From NCBI RefSeq assembly GCF_001293775.1, contig NZ_LGLN01000078.1:102350-154524 (forward strand): 52,175 nt of DNA, read 5' to 3'. Position 1 is the stretch's first letter. Each line of letters begins with the position of its first letter. Below are positions 45,166 through 52,175 of the stretch, in pieces. The translations under genes and the position numbers were made by a program. The notes beneath the pieces are model-generated. The model made no database searches. It had not been told where the DNA came from and was given only the letters and a program-made list of their open reading frames with translations. The DNA is from Pseudomonas syringae pv. cilantro. Lineage in GTDB: Bacteria > Pseudomonadota > Gammaproteobacteria > Pseudomonadales > Pseudomonadaceae.

Positions 45166-48100
45166 ATGGCTAAGAAACCCGGTGAAGCGACATTTATCAA
45201 AGACCCGCTCTGGTACAAGGATGCGGTGATCTATCAGGTTCACGTGAAGTCGTTCTTCGATGCCAACAATGACGGGATCGGCGACTTTGCGGGGCTGATC
45301 GAGAAGCTCGACTATATTGCCGCGCTGGGGGTCAACACGATCTGGCTGTTGCCGTTTTACCCGTCTCCGCGCCGGGACGACGGCTACGACATTTCCGAGT
45401 ATCGCGACGTCCACAGCGATTACGGCACCATGGCCGACGCCAAGCGTTTCATTGCTCAGGCGCACAAGCGTGGCCTGCGGGTGATCAGCGAACTGGTCAT
45501 CAATCACACGTCTGACCAGCACCCGTGGTTTCAGAAGGCGCGCAACGCCAAGCCTGGCTCCAAGGCACGTGATTTCTACGTATGGTCGGACACCGATCAG
45601 AAGTATGACGGCACGCGCATCATTTTTCTTGATACCGAAACCTCCAACTGGACTTGGGACCCGGTCGCTGGCCAATACTTCTGGCACCGCTTCTATTCTC
45701 ACCAGCCGGACCTGAACTTCGATAACCCGCACGTGCTGGAAGCGGTGCTTGAAGTCATGCGCTTCTGGCTGGATCTGGGCATCGACGGCCTGCGTCTGGA
45801 TGCCATCCCGTACCTGATCGAACGGGACGGCACCAACAACGAGAACCTGCCTGAGACCCATCAAGTGCTCAAGCGTATCCGTGCCGAGATCGACGCGAAT
45901 TACCCGGACCGCATGCTGCTGGCCGAAGCCAACCAATGGCCTGAGGACACGCAACTGTATTTCGGTGACAGCAACGGGCCAGACGGCGACGAATGCCACA
46001 TGGCCTTTCACTTCCCGTTGATGCCGCGCATGTACATGGCGCTGGCACAGGAAGACCGTTTTCCGATCACCGATATCCTGCGTCAAACCCCGGCCATTCC
46101 GGATAACTGCCAATGGGCGATTTTCCTGCGTAACCACGATGAGCTGACCCTGGAAATGGTCACTGATCGTGAGCGTGATTACCTGTGGAACTACTACGCT
46201 GCCGACCGCCGTGCGCGGATTAATCTGGGGATTCGTCGCCGTTTGGCGCCCTTGGTCGCCCGTGACCGTCGGCGTGTCGAACTGCTTAACAGCATGCTGC
46301 TGTCGATGCCGGGCACGCCGACCCTGTATTACGGCGATGAAATCGGCATGGGCGATAACATCTACCTGGGCGACCGGGACGGTGTGCGCACGCCGATGCA
46401 GTGGTCCATCGACCGCAATGGCGGATTCTCACGCGCCGACCCGGCCAGCCTGGTGCTGCCGCCGATCATGGACCCGATGTATGGCTTCCAGTCGGTCAAC
46501 GTCGAGAGTCAGGAGCGCGACCCGCATTCGCTGCTGAACTGGAACCGACGCATGCTGGCCGTGCGCAAGCAGCAAAAGGCTTTCGGGCGCGGCACGCTGA
46601 AAATGCTCTCGCCGTCTAACCGGCGCATTCTTGCTTACACCCGTGAATACACAGCGCCCGATGGCCACAATGAAATCGTTTTGTGCGTGGCCAACGTGTC
46701 CAGCGCTGCCCAGGCTGCCGAACTTGAGTTGTCGACGTATGCGGGCACTGTCCCGGTAGAAATGCTTGGCGGCAGTGCATTTCCGCCCATCGGCCAGTTG
46801 AGCTATCTGCTGACGCTCCCGCCGTATGGTTTTTATTGGTTTCTACTGGCTTCGGAGAATCAAATGCCCAGTTGGCACGTTGAACCCGCGCAAAGCATGC
46901 CGGACTTTCCGACCCTGGTGCTCAAAAAGCATCTTGAGGAACTGCTCGACGAACCGCTGCGCGGCACCATGGAAAACACCTCGCTGGCGAATTATTTGCC
47001 AAAACGCCGCTGGTTCGGTGGCAAGGACAAGCCCATTGAGCAAGTCCGGATTGCCTACGCAGTGCGCTTTGGCGACGAGGCGCATCCGGTCTTGCTCAGC
47101 GAAATCGAAGTCACCGCAGACGGGCAGACCGAGCGTTATCAGCTGCCATTCGGCCTGCTGGCCGAAGACGACATCAGCAGCGCATTGCCGCAGCAACTGG
47201 CGCTTGCCAGGGTTCGTCGCAACCGCGATGTCGGCCTGATTACCGATGCGTTTACCCTGGAAACCTTCATCCGCGCGGTCATCAAGGGCATGCAGTCGCA
47301 GACCGTGATCCCGTGCGCCGATGGGGAGCTGCGTTTCGAGCCGAGTTCGCAGTTGGCGCCATTGGGCCTCAGCGATGAATCGGAGGTTCGTTACCTGTCC
47401 GCCGAGCAGTCCAACAGTTCTGTCGTGGTGGGCAGTAGCCTGGTGCTCAAGCTGATCCGCAAGGTCAGTGCCGGGACACACCCGGAACTGGAGATGGGGG
47501 CTTTCCTGACCCAGGCCGGTTTCAAGAACATTTCGCCATTGCTGGGCTCGCTGGTGCGTGTCGGCAATGATGGCAAGCCTAATCTGCTGATGATTGCCCA
47601 AGGCTACCTGAGCAACCAGGGCGACGCCTGGGAATGGACGCAGAACAACCTTGAACGCGCGGTGCGTGATGAGCTGGCGCACGGCGTATCCGGTCAGGAG
47701 CAGCATTTCAACGCGCTGCTTGAACTGGCGGATTTCTCGCGCAGCCTGGGTCAGCGCCTGGGTGAAATGCATCAGATACTCGCGGCACCGACCGAAAATC
47801 CGGATTTCGCCGTCGAAGTCACCAGCGTTGCCGACAGCAAGGCGTCTGCGATCAGCGTCAACGCGCAGCTTGATCGTGCGTTGCAATTGCTGGAGCAGCG
47901 CAAGGGCGATCTGGATGAAGACGATCAGCAACTGGTCGATGACTTGCTGGCGCATCGCAAGCAGATTCGTCAGCGTATCGACGGCCTTGCCAAGCGCTCT
48001 GCGGGTGGCCTGCGCATTCGTGTGCATGGCGACCTGCACCTGGGGCAGGTGCTGGTGGTCAAGGGCGATGCCTATCTGATCGATTTCGAGGGCGAGCCGG

Positions 48101-48492
48101 CTCGTGCGCTGGAAGAACGCCGCGCCAAGCACAGCCCGTTCAAGGATGTCAGCGGGGTGCTGCGCTCGTTCGATTACGCCGCCGCCATGGCCGTGCGCAG
48201 TGCGCAAAGCGTCGACACCTCGCCAGAGGCTGCGACTGCGCGCAAGCGCGTCGCCGAGACTTATCTGTCGCAGGCCCGCACTGCCTTCATCGAAGGCTAT
48301 CGCTCGGCAACTGCCGAAATGGCCCACGCCTGGAAAGATGCAAAAGGGGAGGACGCTGCGCTGGAACTGTTCACCCTTGAAAAAGCTGCTTATGAAGTGA
48401 TCTACGAGGCCGAGAATCGCCCAGCCTGGCTGGCCGTACCTTTGCAGGGCCTGCGTGGATTGCTGCAATCGTCTGATGGAGAGTCAATATGA
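45166..48492 (+). CDS. treS: Trehalose synthase / maltokinase fusion
   Basis: This 1108-residue fusion joins trehalose synthase (about 1-560), which interconverts trehalose and maltose, to a maltokinase (about 580-1108), which makes maltose-1-phosphate. TreS catalytic residues are Asp212 (GLRLDAIPY), Glu254 (LAEANQWPED) and Asp325 (RNHDEL). The kinase part shows the cap segment LPKRRWFGGKDKPIEQV, the catalytic HGDLH with Asp956, and the metal ligand Asp973 in IDFEGEP. AAGGAG lies nine bases before the ATG at 45166. Its stop overlaps the glgB start (ATGA). Fused TreS-Mak is known in pseudomonads and some other bacteria, whereas mycobacteria keep two proteins. Confidence 0.97.
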   Translation: MAKKPGEATFIKDPLWYKDAVIYQVHVKSFFDANNDGIGDFAGLIEKLDYIAALGVNTIWLLPFYPSPRRDDGYDISEYRDVHSDYGTMADAKRFIAQAHKRGLRVISELVINHTSDQHPWFQKARNAKPGSKARDFYVWSDTDQKYDGTRIIFLDTETSNWTWDPVAGQYFWHRFYSHQPDLNFDNPHVLEAVLEVMRFWLDLGIDGLRLDAIPYLIERDGTNNENLPETHQVLKRIRAEIDANYPDRMLLAEANQWPEDTQLYFGDSNGPDGDECHMAFHFPLMPRMYMALAQEDRFPITDILRQTPAIPDNCQWAIFLRNHDELTLEMVTDRERDYLWNYYAADRRARINLGIRRRLAPLVARDRRRVELLNSMLLSMPGTPTLYYGDEIGMGDNIYLGDRDGVRTPMQWSIDRNGGFSRADPASLVLPPIMDPMYGFQSVNVESQERDPHSLLNWNRRMLAVRKQQKAFGRGTLKMLSPSNRRILAYTREYTAPDGHNEIVLCVANVSSAAQAAELELSTYAGTVPVEMLGGSAFPPIGQLSYLLTLPPYGFYWFLLASENQMPSWHVEPAQSMPDFPTLVLKKHLEELLDEPLRGTMENTSLANYLPKRRWFGGKDKPIEQVRIAYAVRFGDEAHPVLLSEIEVTADGQTERYQLPFGLLAEDDISSALPQQLALARVRRNRDVGLITDAFTLETFIRAVIKGMQSQTVIPCADGELRFEPSSQLAPLGLSDESEVRYLSAEQSNSSVVVGSSLVLKLIRKVSAGTHPELEMGAFLTQAGFKNISPLLGSLVRVGNDGKPNLLMIAQGYLSNQGDAWEWTQNNLERAVRDELAHGVSGQEQHFNALLELADFSRSLGQRLGEMHQILAAPTENPDFAVEVTSVADSKASAISVNAQLDRALQLLEQRKGDLDEDDQQLVDDLLAHRKQIRQRIDGLAKRSAGGLRIRVHGDLHLGQVLVVKGDAYLIDFEGEPARALEERRAKHSPFKDVSGVLRSFDYAAAMAVRSAQSVDTSPEAATARKRVAETYLSQARTAFIEGYRSATAEMAHAWKDAKGEDAALELFTLEKAAYEVIYEAENRPAWLAVPLQGLRGLLQSSDGESI

Positions 48493-50723
48493 ATGCGCCT
48501 GACAAAGTCGGCACGGGCCGCCAAGCGATACCCGCTGCTGTGGATCTGGATGCGCTGATTCGAGCCGAACATCGTGACCCGTTTTCGATCCTCGGCCCGC
48601 ACGGCGATGGCGGCAGCGGGCAGTATGTCCGCGCCTACCTGCCCGGTGCCCTGAGTGTCCGCCTGTTGGCCAGAGACGATGGCCGCGAGCTGGGCGAAAT
48701 GGAAATGAGCGAAGTGCCCGGTTTTTTCATCGGCCACCTCGATCAGCCGCAGCCGTATCTGTTCAAGATCAACTGGGCCGGCGGTGAGCAGATCACCGAG
48801 GACCCGTACAGCTTCGGCCCGCTACTGGGCGAAATGGACTTGTATCTGTTCGCCGAGGGCAACCACCGCGACCTGAGCAGTTGCCTTGGTGCGCAAGTGA
48901 TCAATGTCGACGGTGTCGATGGCGTACGCTTCGCTGTCTGGGCGCCGAATGCACGGCGTGTGTCCGTGGTGGGCAGTTTCAATAACTGGGATGGACGTCG
49001 CCATCCGATGCGTCTGCGGCACCCGACGGGCGTCTGGGAGCTGTTCGTCCCGCGTCTGCAACCCGGTGAAGTCTACAAGTACGAGATCCTCGGTCAGCAT
49101 GGCATTCTGCCCCTGAAAAGCGATCCGATGGCGTTGGCGACCACCTTGCCGCCTGACACCGCGTCGAAAATCTCCGCACCGTTGCAGTTCGAGTGGCACG
49201 ACGAAAGCTGGCTGCAATCGCGTGCCGAACGTCATGACGTCTCCGCGCCACTGTCGATTTATGAGCTGCACGCAGGCTCGTGGCAGATGGAGCAGAACGA
49301 CGAAGGTCAGTGGCGGCAGTTCAACTGGCGCGAGCTGGCTGATCGCCTGATTCCTTACGTCAAGGAGCTGGGCTTCACGCACATCGAGCTGATGCCGATC
49401 ATGGAACACCCGTTTGGCGGTTCCTGGGGCTATCAGCTGCTGGCGCAGTTCGCACCGACAGCACGTTACGGGTCGCCCGAAGATTTTGCCGCGTTCGTCG
49501 ACGCCTGCCACCAGGCAGAAATCGGCGTCATTCTCGATTGGGTACCGGCGCATTTCCCTACTGATACCCATGGTCTGGCGCAATTCGACGGCACCGCACT
49601 GTATGAGTACGCCGACCCCAAGGAAGGCTTCCATCAGGACTGGGACACGCTGATCTACAACCTGGGGCGCACCGAGGTTCACGGCTTCATGCTGGCGTCG
49701 GCACTGCACTGGCTCAAGCATTACCACATCGACGGTCTGCGGGTGGATGCGGTCGCCTCCATGCTGTATCGCGACTATTCGCGCAAGGCCGGCGAGTGGG
49801 TACCCAACCGGCACGGCGGTCGCGAGAACCTGGAAGCCATCGACTTCCTGCGCCATCTCAATGATGTGGTCGCGCTGGAAGCACCGGGCACCATGGTCAT
49901 CGCCGAAGAATCCACCGCATGGCCCGGCGTCAGCGAGTCGACCCAGAAGGGTGGTCTCGGCTTCAGCTACAAGTGGAACATGGGCTGGATGAATGATTCG
50001 TTGCGTTACATGGAGCAGGACCCGGTTCACCGTGAGCATCACCATGGCGAATTGACGTTCAGCCTGGTTTACGCCTACTCCGAGCGTTTCGTTCTGCCGA
50101 TCTCCCATGATGAAGTGGTCCACGGCAAGCATTCGCTGATCGACAAGATGCCGGGCGACCGTTGGCAGAAGTTTGCCAACTTGCGCGCCTATCTGTCGTT
50201 CATGTGGACGCATCCAGGCAAGAAGCTGCTGTTCATGGGCTGCGAGTTCGGGCAGTGGCGCGAGTGGAATCACGATCAGCAACTGGACTGGTACTTGTTG
50301 CAATACGCTGATCACGTCGGCGTCAAGCAACTGGTCAGCGACCTCAACCGTATCTACCGTCAGGAAAAAGCGTTGCACGAACTGGACTCTGACCCCCAGG
50401 GCTTCCAGTGGCTGATCGGTGATGACCAGGCCAACAGCGTCTTCGCGTACGTGCGCCGGAGCAAGGATGGCGAACCTTTGCTGGTGGTCGCCAACATGAC
50501 CCCGGTGCCGCGTCTGAATTATCGGATTGGCGTACCGCTCGAGGGGGCGTGGGTCGAGTTGCTCAACAGCGATGCCGAAACCTACGCCGGTTCAAACTTC
50601 GGCAATGGCGGGGAAGTGATCGCCCAGAGCGACGAGGCGCATGGCATGCCTGCCTCGCTGAGCCTTAACCTGCCGCCGTTGGCCGTGCTGATTCTCAAGC
50701 CTAAAAGGGCCGATGAGGCGTAA
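48489..50723 (+). CDS. glgB: 1,4-alpha-glucan branching enzyme GlgB
   Basis: This 744-residue GH13 branching enzyme adds alpha-1,6 branches. An N-terminal sandwich domain (about 20-110) and CBM48 domain (about 125-220, with VRFAVWAPNARRVSVVGSFN) precede the barrel. Active-site residues are Asp420 (GLRVDAVASM), Glu473 (VIAEEST) and Asp541 (ISHDEVVHGK). Start and the upstream stop overlap by 4 nt, so translation is coupled. No glgA or glgC is in the operon, consistent with glucan made by the GlgE route. Confidence 0.97.
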   Translation: MNAPDKVGTGRQAIPAAVDLDALIRAEHRDPFSILGPHGDGGSGQYVRAYLPGALSVRLLARDDGRELGEMEMSEVPGFFIGHLDQPQPYLFKINWAGGEQITEDPYSFGPLLGEMDLYLFAEGNHRDLSSCLGAQVINVDGVDGVRFAVWAPNARRVSVVGSFNNWDGRRHPMRLRHPTGVWELFVPRLQPGEVYKYEILGQHGILPLKSDPMALATTLPPDTASKISAPLQFEWHDESWLQSRAERHDVSAPLSIYELHAGSWQMEQNDEGQWRQFNWRELADRLIPYVKELGFTHIELMPIMEHPFGGSWGYQLLAQFAPTARYGSPEDFAAFVDACHQAEIGVILDWVPAHFPTDTHGLAQFDGTALYEYADPKEGFHQDWDTLIYNLGRTEVHGFMLASALHWLKHYHIDGLRVDAVASMLYRDYSRKAGEWVPNRHGGRENLEAIDFLRHLNDVVALEAPGTMVIAEESTAWPGVSESTQKGGLGFSYKWNMGWMNDSLRYMEQDPVHREHHHGELTFSLVYAYSERFVLPISHDEVVHGKHSLIDKMPGDRWQKFANLRAYLSFMWTHPGKKLLFMGCEFGQWREWNHDQQLDWYLLQYADHVGVKQLVSDLNRIYRQEKALHELDSDPQGFQWLIGDDQANSVFAYVRRSKDGEPLLVVANMTPVPRLNYRIGVPLEGAWVELLNSDAETYAGSNFGNGGEVIAQSDEAHGMPASLSLNLPPLAVLILKPKRADEA

Positions 50724-50741
50724 GCCAAAACGGTTTTCCCG

Positions 50742-52109
50742 TTACCACGCCAGCCTGGCTCCCAGGCTGGCGCTGATACCGTTCTGGTCGTGATTGTGCA
50801 GGTCGCGGCTGTAGTTCGCCTCCCAGTACAGACTCGTAGCGCTGGAGATTTTTGCCACCATCCCCCCGCCGAGACTGGCCGTCGTTGATCGATGCTCGGT
50901 CCTGATCTGCTGTACCCGATCGAAAGTCACTGCATCATGACCGTCTGCGTTGCGCCATACATTGGCGCGCAGGTAGGGTTCGATCGGCACCTTGCGTATC
51001 TGATAGCTGCCTCTGAAACGCGCGCCGATGCGCAGCGTCGTGTGACGCTGGTTATCGAAGCCGATGCGGGAAATACCATCGTGCTGGTCGTCGAGCCTGA
51101 TGCGCTGATGGATGATTTGCGCTTGCGGTTCAACCACCCAGCGCGATGACACGGGCAGTGGATACCCCGCTTCCAGAGACAGGCTCTGGGCATGCCCTTC
51201 GGTGTCGATACGCAGGCCACGGTCGGAGCGGCTGTAACCGTCCAGGCGTGTGCCCATCACCACGGCATCGACGTATCCGCCACTGGCCCCGATCAGCGTC
51301 CAGTAGGCGCCCAGGCTGTCGCCGGTCAGTTTCATTCGACCGGTATGGCGCTCTTCGAAACCGCCGGCAAACCCCTTGACCCGGCCATCCAGACGGTTAT
51401 GGGCCACAAACAGCCCCACGCGCTGACTCTGTTCGTTGGCCATTTGCCAGACGTACAGATCGTGACCGATCTGATACCCCTTGGATGAAGCATCGAGAGC
51501 CGGGCTGACGTCGCCGGACCATTGCTGTCTGACGTCACTGCCAAATACTCGTGCCCAGCCTGCGGGCGTTACCCCTGACTGGGTGAGCAGACGCTGATCG
51601 CCATGACGCTCATGAAAAGTGCCCAGTGAACTTGACGCCAGTGCCACTGCCGCTGGCGACACTGCGGCGTAAGTGGCGACTTCCGGACGATACAGGATGA
51701 TGGGCGGCGCTCCGGGCACAGGCGCGGGCAGGGGCGGTGTGCCCAGAGCCGGAACGGGAAGGGCGAGCGCGGGTGGCTGCGGTGGCGGGCTGGCAGGTGG
51801 GGCTATAGGGGTTGGGGTTGGGGTTGGGGTTGGCGTTGGCGTTGGCGTTGGCGTAGGGCCAGGCACAGGTGTTGGGCCTGGTGTTGGCGTTGGTTCAGGC
51901 TCAGGCTCAGGCGTCGGCGTCGGCTCAGGCTCAGGTTCGGGTTGAGGTTCAGGTTGAGGTTCAGGTTGAGGTCCCGGCCCGGGAATCGGCTCTGGTGCCG
52001 GTTCAGGGGCAGGCTGAGGCGCAGGAGGTGTTACCGGGGCTGGTTCTGGCGGAATGACCGGGGCGGGCTCGGCAGGGGAAATGACCGCCGAACGCAGATA
52101 CCGGGGGTG
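50742..52109 (-). CDS. Autotransporter beta-barrel domain with proline-rich linker; 5' end missing or frame-broken
   Basis: The C-terminal part (about 280 residues, up to the final ASLGARLAW) is an autotransporter beta-barrel: repeated amphipathic strands (YVWQMANEQSQRVGLFVAHN, YLRANVWRNADGH, LYWEANYSRD) and a terminal aromatic residue. Before it lies a proline-rich linker of PT, PE and QPEP repeats. The frame is open to 52109, where an in-frame TGA (52110-52112) stops it; no ATG lies between, and the GTG at 51866 is inside the linker. There is no signal peptide and no passenger domain. The gene is therefore either truncated or frame-shifted: one extra base in the five-C run at 52103-52107 would join it to an ATG at 52132. 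Function cannot be assumed. Confidence 0.7.
   Translation of the reverse strand, partial: HPRYLRSAVISPAEPAPVIPPEPAPVTPPAPQPAPEPAPEPIPGPGPQPEPQPEPQPEPEPEPTPTPEPEPEPTPTPGPTPVPGPTPTPTPTPTPTPTPTPIAPPASPPPQPPALALPVPALGTPPLPAPVPGAPPIILYRPEVATYAAVSPAAVALASSSLGTFHERHGDQRLLTQSGVTPAGWARVFGSDVRQQWSGDVSPALDASSKGYQIGHDLYVWQMANEQSQRVGLFVAHNRLDGRVKGFAGGFEERHTGRMKLTGDSLGAYWTLIGASGGYVDAVVMGTRLDGYSRSDRGLRIDTEGHAQSLSLEAGYPLPVSSRWVVEPQAQIIHQRIRLDDQHDGISRIGFDNQRHTTLRIGARFRGSYQIRKVPIEPYLRANVWRNADGHDAVTFDRVQQIRTEHRSTTASLGGGMVAKISSATSLYWEANYSRDLHNHDQNGISASLGARLAW
50749..50771. terminator. Hairpin after glgB inside the beta-barrel gene's 3' end
   Basis: GCCAGCCTGG and CCAGGCTGGC form a perfect 10-bp stem around CTC, 25 bases after the glgB stop. 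It lies within the last codons of the opposite-strand autotransporter gene. It has no T-run but could halt the glgE-treS-glgB transcript. Confidence 0.45.
51808..51854. repeat. Hexanucleotide repeats encoding (PT)n
   Basis: A 6-bp unit, GTTGGG then GTTGGC on the plus strand, is repeated eight times, ending in GTAGGG. On the minus strand it encodes alternating Pro-Thr. Units differ by one base, suggesting two successive expansions. Slippage by whole units keeps the frame. Confidence 0.85.
51929..51970. repeat. 12-bp imperfect repeats encoding QPEP
   Basis: A 12-base unit GGTTCAGGTTGA (plus strand) is repeated about three times with variants. On the minus strand it reads Gln-Pro-Glu-Pro. Together with the hexamer array it makes up the linker in front of the beta-barrel. 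Confidence 0.65.
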
Positions 52110-52154
52110 TCAGAAATTTTGTGTTTGGGCATAACATGAGTAAGAGGTGCATGT

Positions 52155-52175
52155 ATGCCAACCAAAAAGAAACCC
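52155..52175 (+). CDS. Possible start of a plus-strand gene at the window edge
   Basis: An ATG at 52155 preceded by AAGAGGTG begins MPTKKKP and runs to the window edge, only seven codons. The ribosome binding site and basic start are plausible. If real, it is divergent from the beta-barrel gene and limits how far that gene's 5' part could extend. Too little is visible for identification. Confidence 0.3.

Overview
The window is chromosomal DNA of a fluorescent Pseudomonas, most likely a member of the Pseudomonas syringae group. The evidence is the moderately high GC content, the Pseudomonas-type leucine/isovalerate (liu) genes with a MerR-type LiuR, a MuxABC-OpmB-type RND efflux operon with two pump subunits, a MucR-type MHYT-GGDEF-EAL protein, and a GlgE / TreS-maltokinase / GlgB operon. 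From memory, several blocks keep the neighbour order known in P. aeruginosa: cysI with its DUF934 partner, xthA-GNAT-tamA-tamB, tpx near muxABC-opmB, and glgE-treS-glgB. There are no rRNA or tRNA genes, insertion sequences, prophage genes or CRISPR arrays, so this is mostly ordinary core genome with a few accessory spots.

Layout. 1-2.1 kb (minus): a DUF934 protein and sulfite reductase CysI. 2.5-3.8 kb (plus): a 37-residue membrane peptide and a solitary type-1 periplasmic binding protein. 3.8-7.5 kb (minus): methionine synthase MetH, with a MetR-type site upstream. 7.9-9.6 kb (plus): a membrane acyltransferase and the Fe-S carrier NfuA. 9.7-17.4 kb (minus): leucine/isovalerate catabolism, liuABCD, with liuE and liuR in a separate upstream unit across a 0.77-kb gap. 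17.5-19.9 kb: a LysR regulator divergent from an acyl-CoA dehydrogenase. 19.9-22.2 kb (minus): a PstS-like/OmpA fusion and exonuclease III. 22.4-28.5 kb (plus): an N-acetyltransferase, TamA and TamB. 28.6-30.1 kb: a LysR regulator and thiol peroxidase Tpx. 30.3-39.2 kb: the four-gene RND efflux operon. 39.4-42.4 kb: the MHYT-GGDEF-EAL protein and an SDR oxidoreductase. 42.4-42.6 kb (minus): a 59-residue proline-rich protein. 43.1-50.7 kb: glgE, treS-mak and glgB. 50.7-52.1 kb (minus): an autotransporter beta-barrel whose 5' part is missing or frame-broken. At the right edge a plus-strand gene may begin.

How the genes work together. CysI makes sulfide and MetH uses homocysteine, so the left end serves sulfur and methionine metabolism. 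LiuA, LiuBD, LiuC and LiuE take isovaleryl-CoA to acetyl-CoA and acetoacetate under LiuR. TamA and TamB work in outer-membrane biogenesis. The RND operon is translationally coupled by ATGA overlaps. TreS-Mak converts trehalose to maltose and then maltose-1-phosphate, GlgE extends alpha-1,4-glucan with it, and GlgB adds branches. The most unusual points are the split liu cluster with two differently placed LiuR operators, an eight-copy 7-bp tandem repeat, the PstS-OmpA fusion, the proline-rich small protein, and the orphan beta-barrel behind hexanucleotide repeats.
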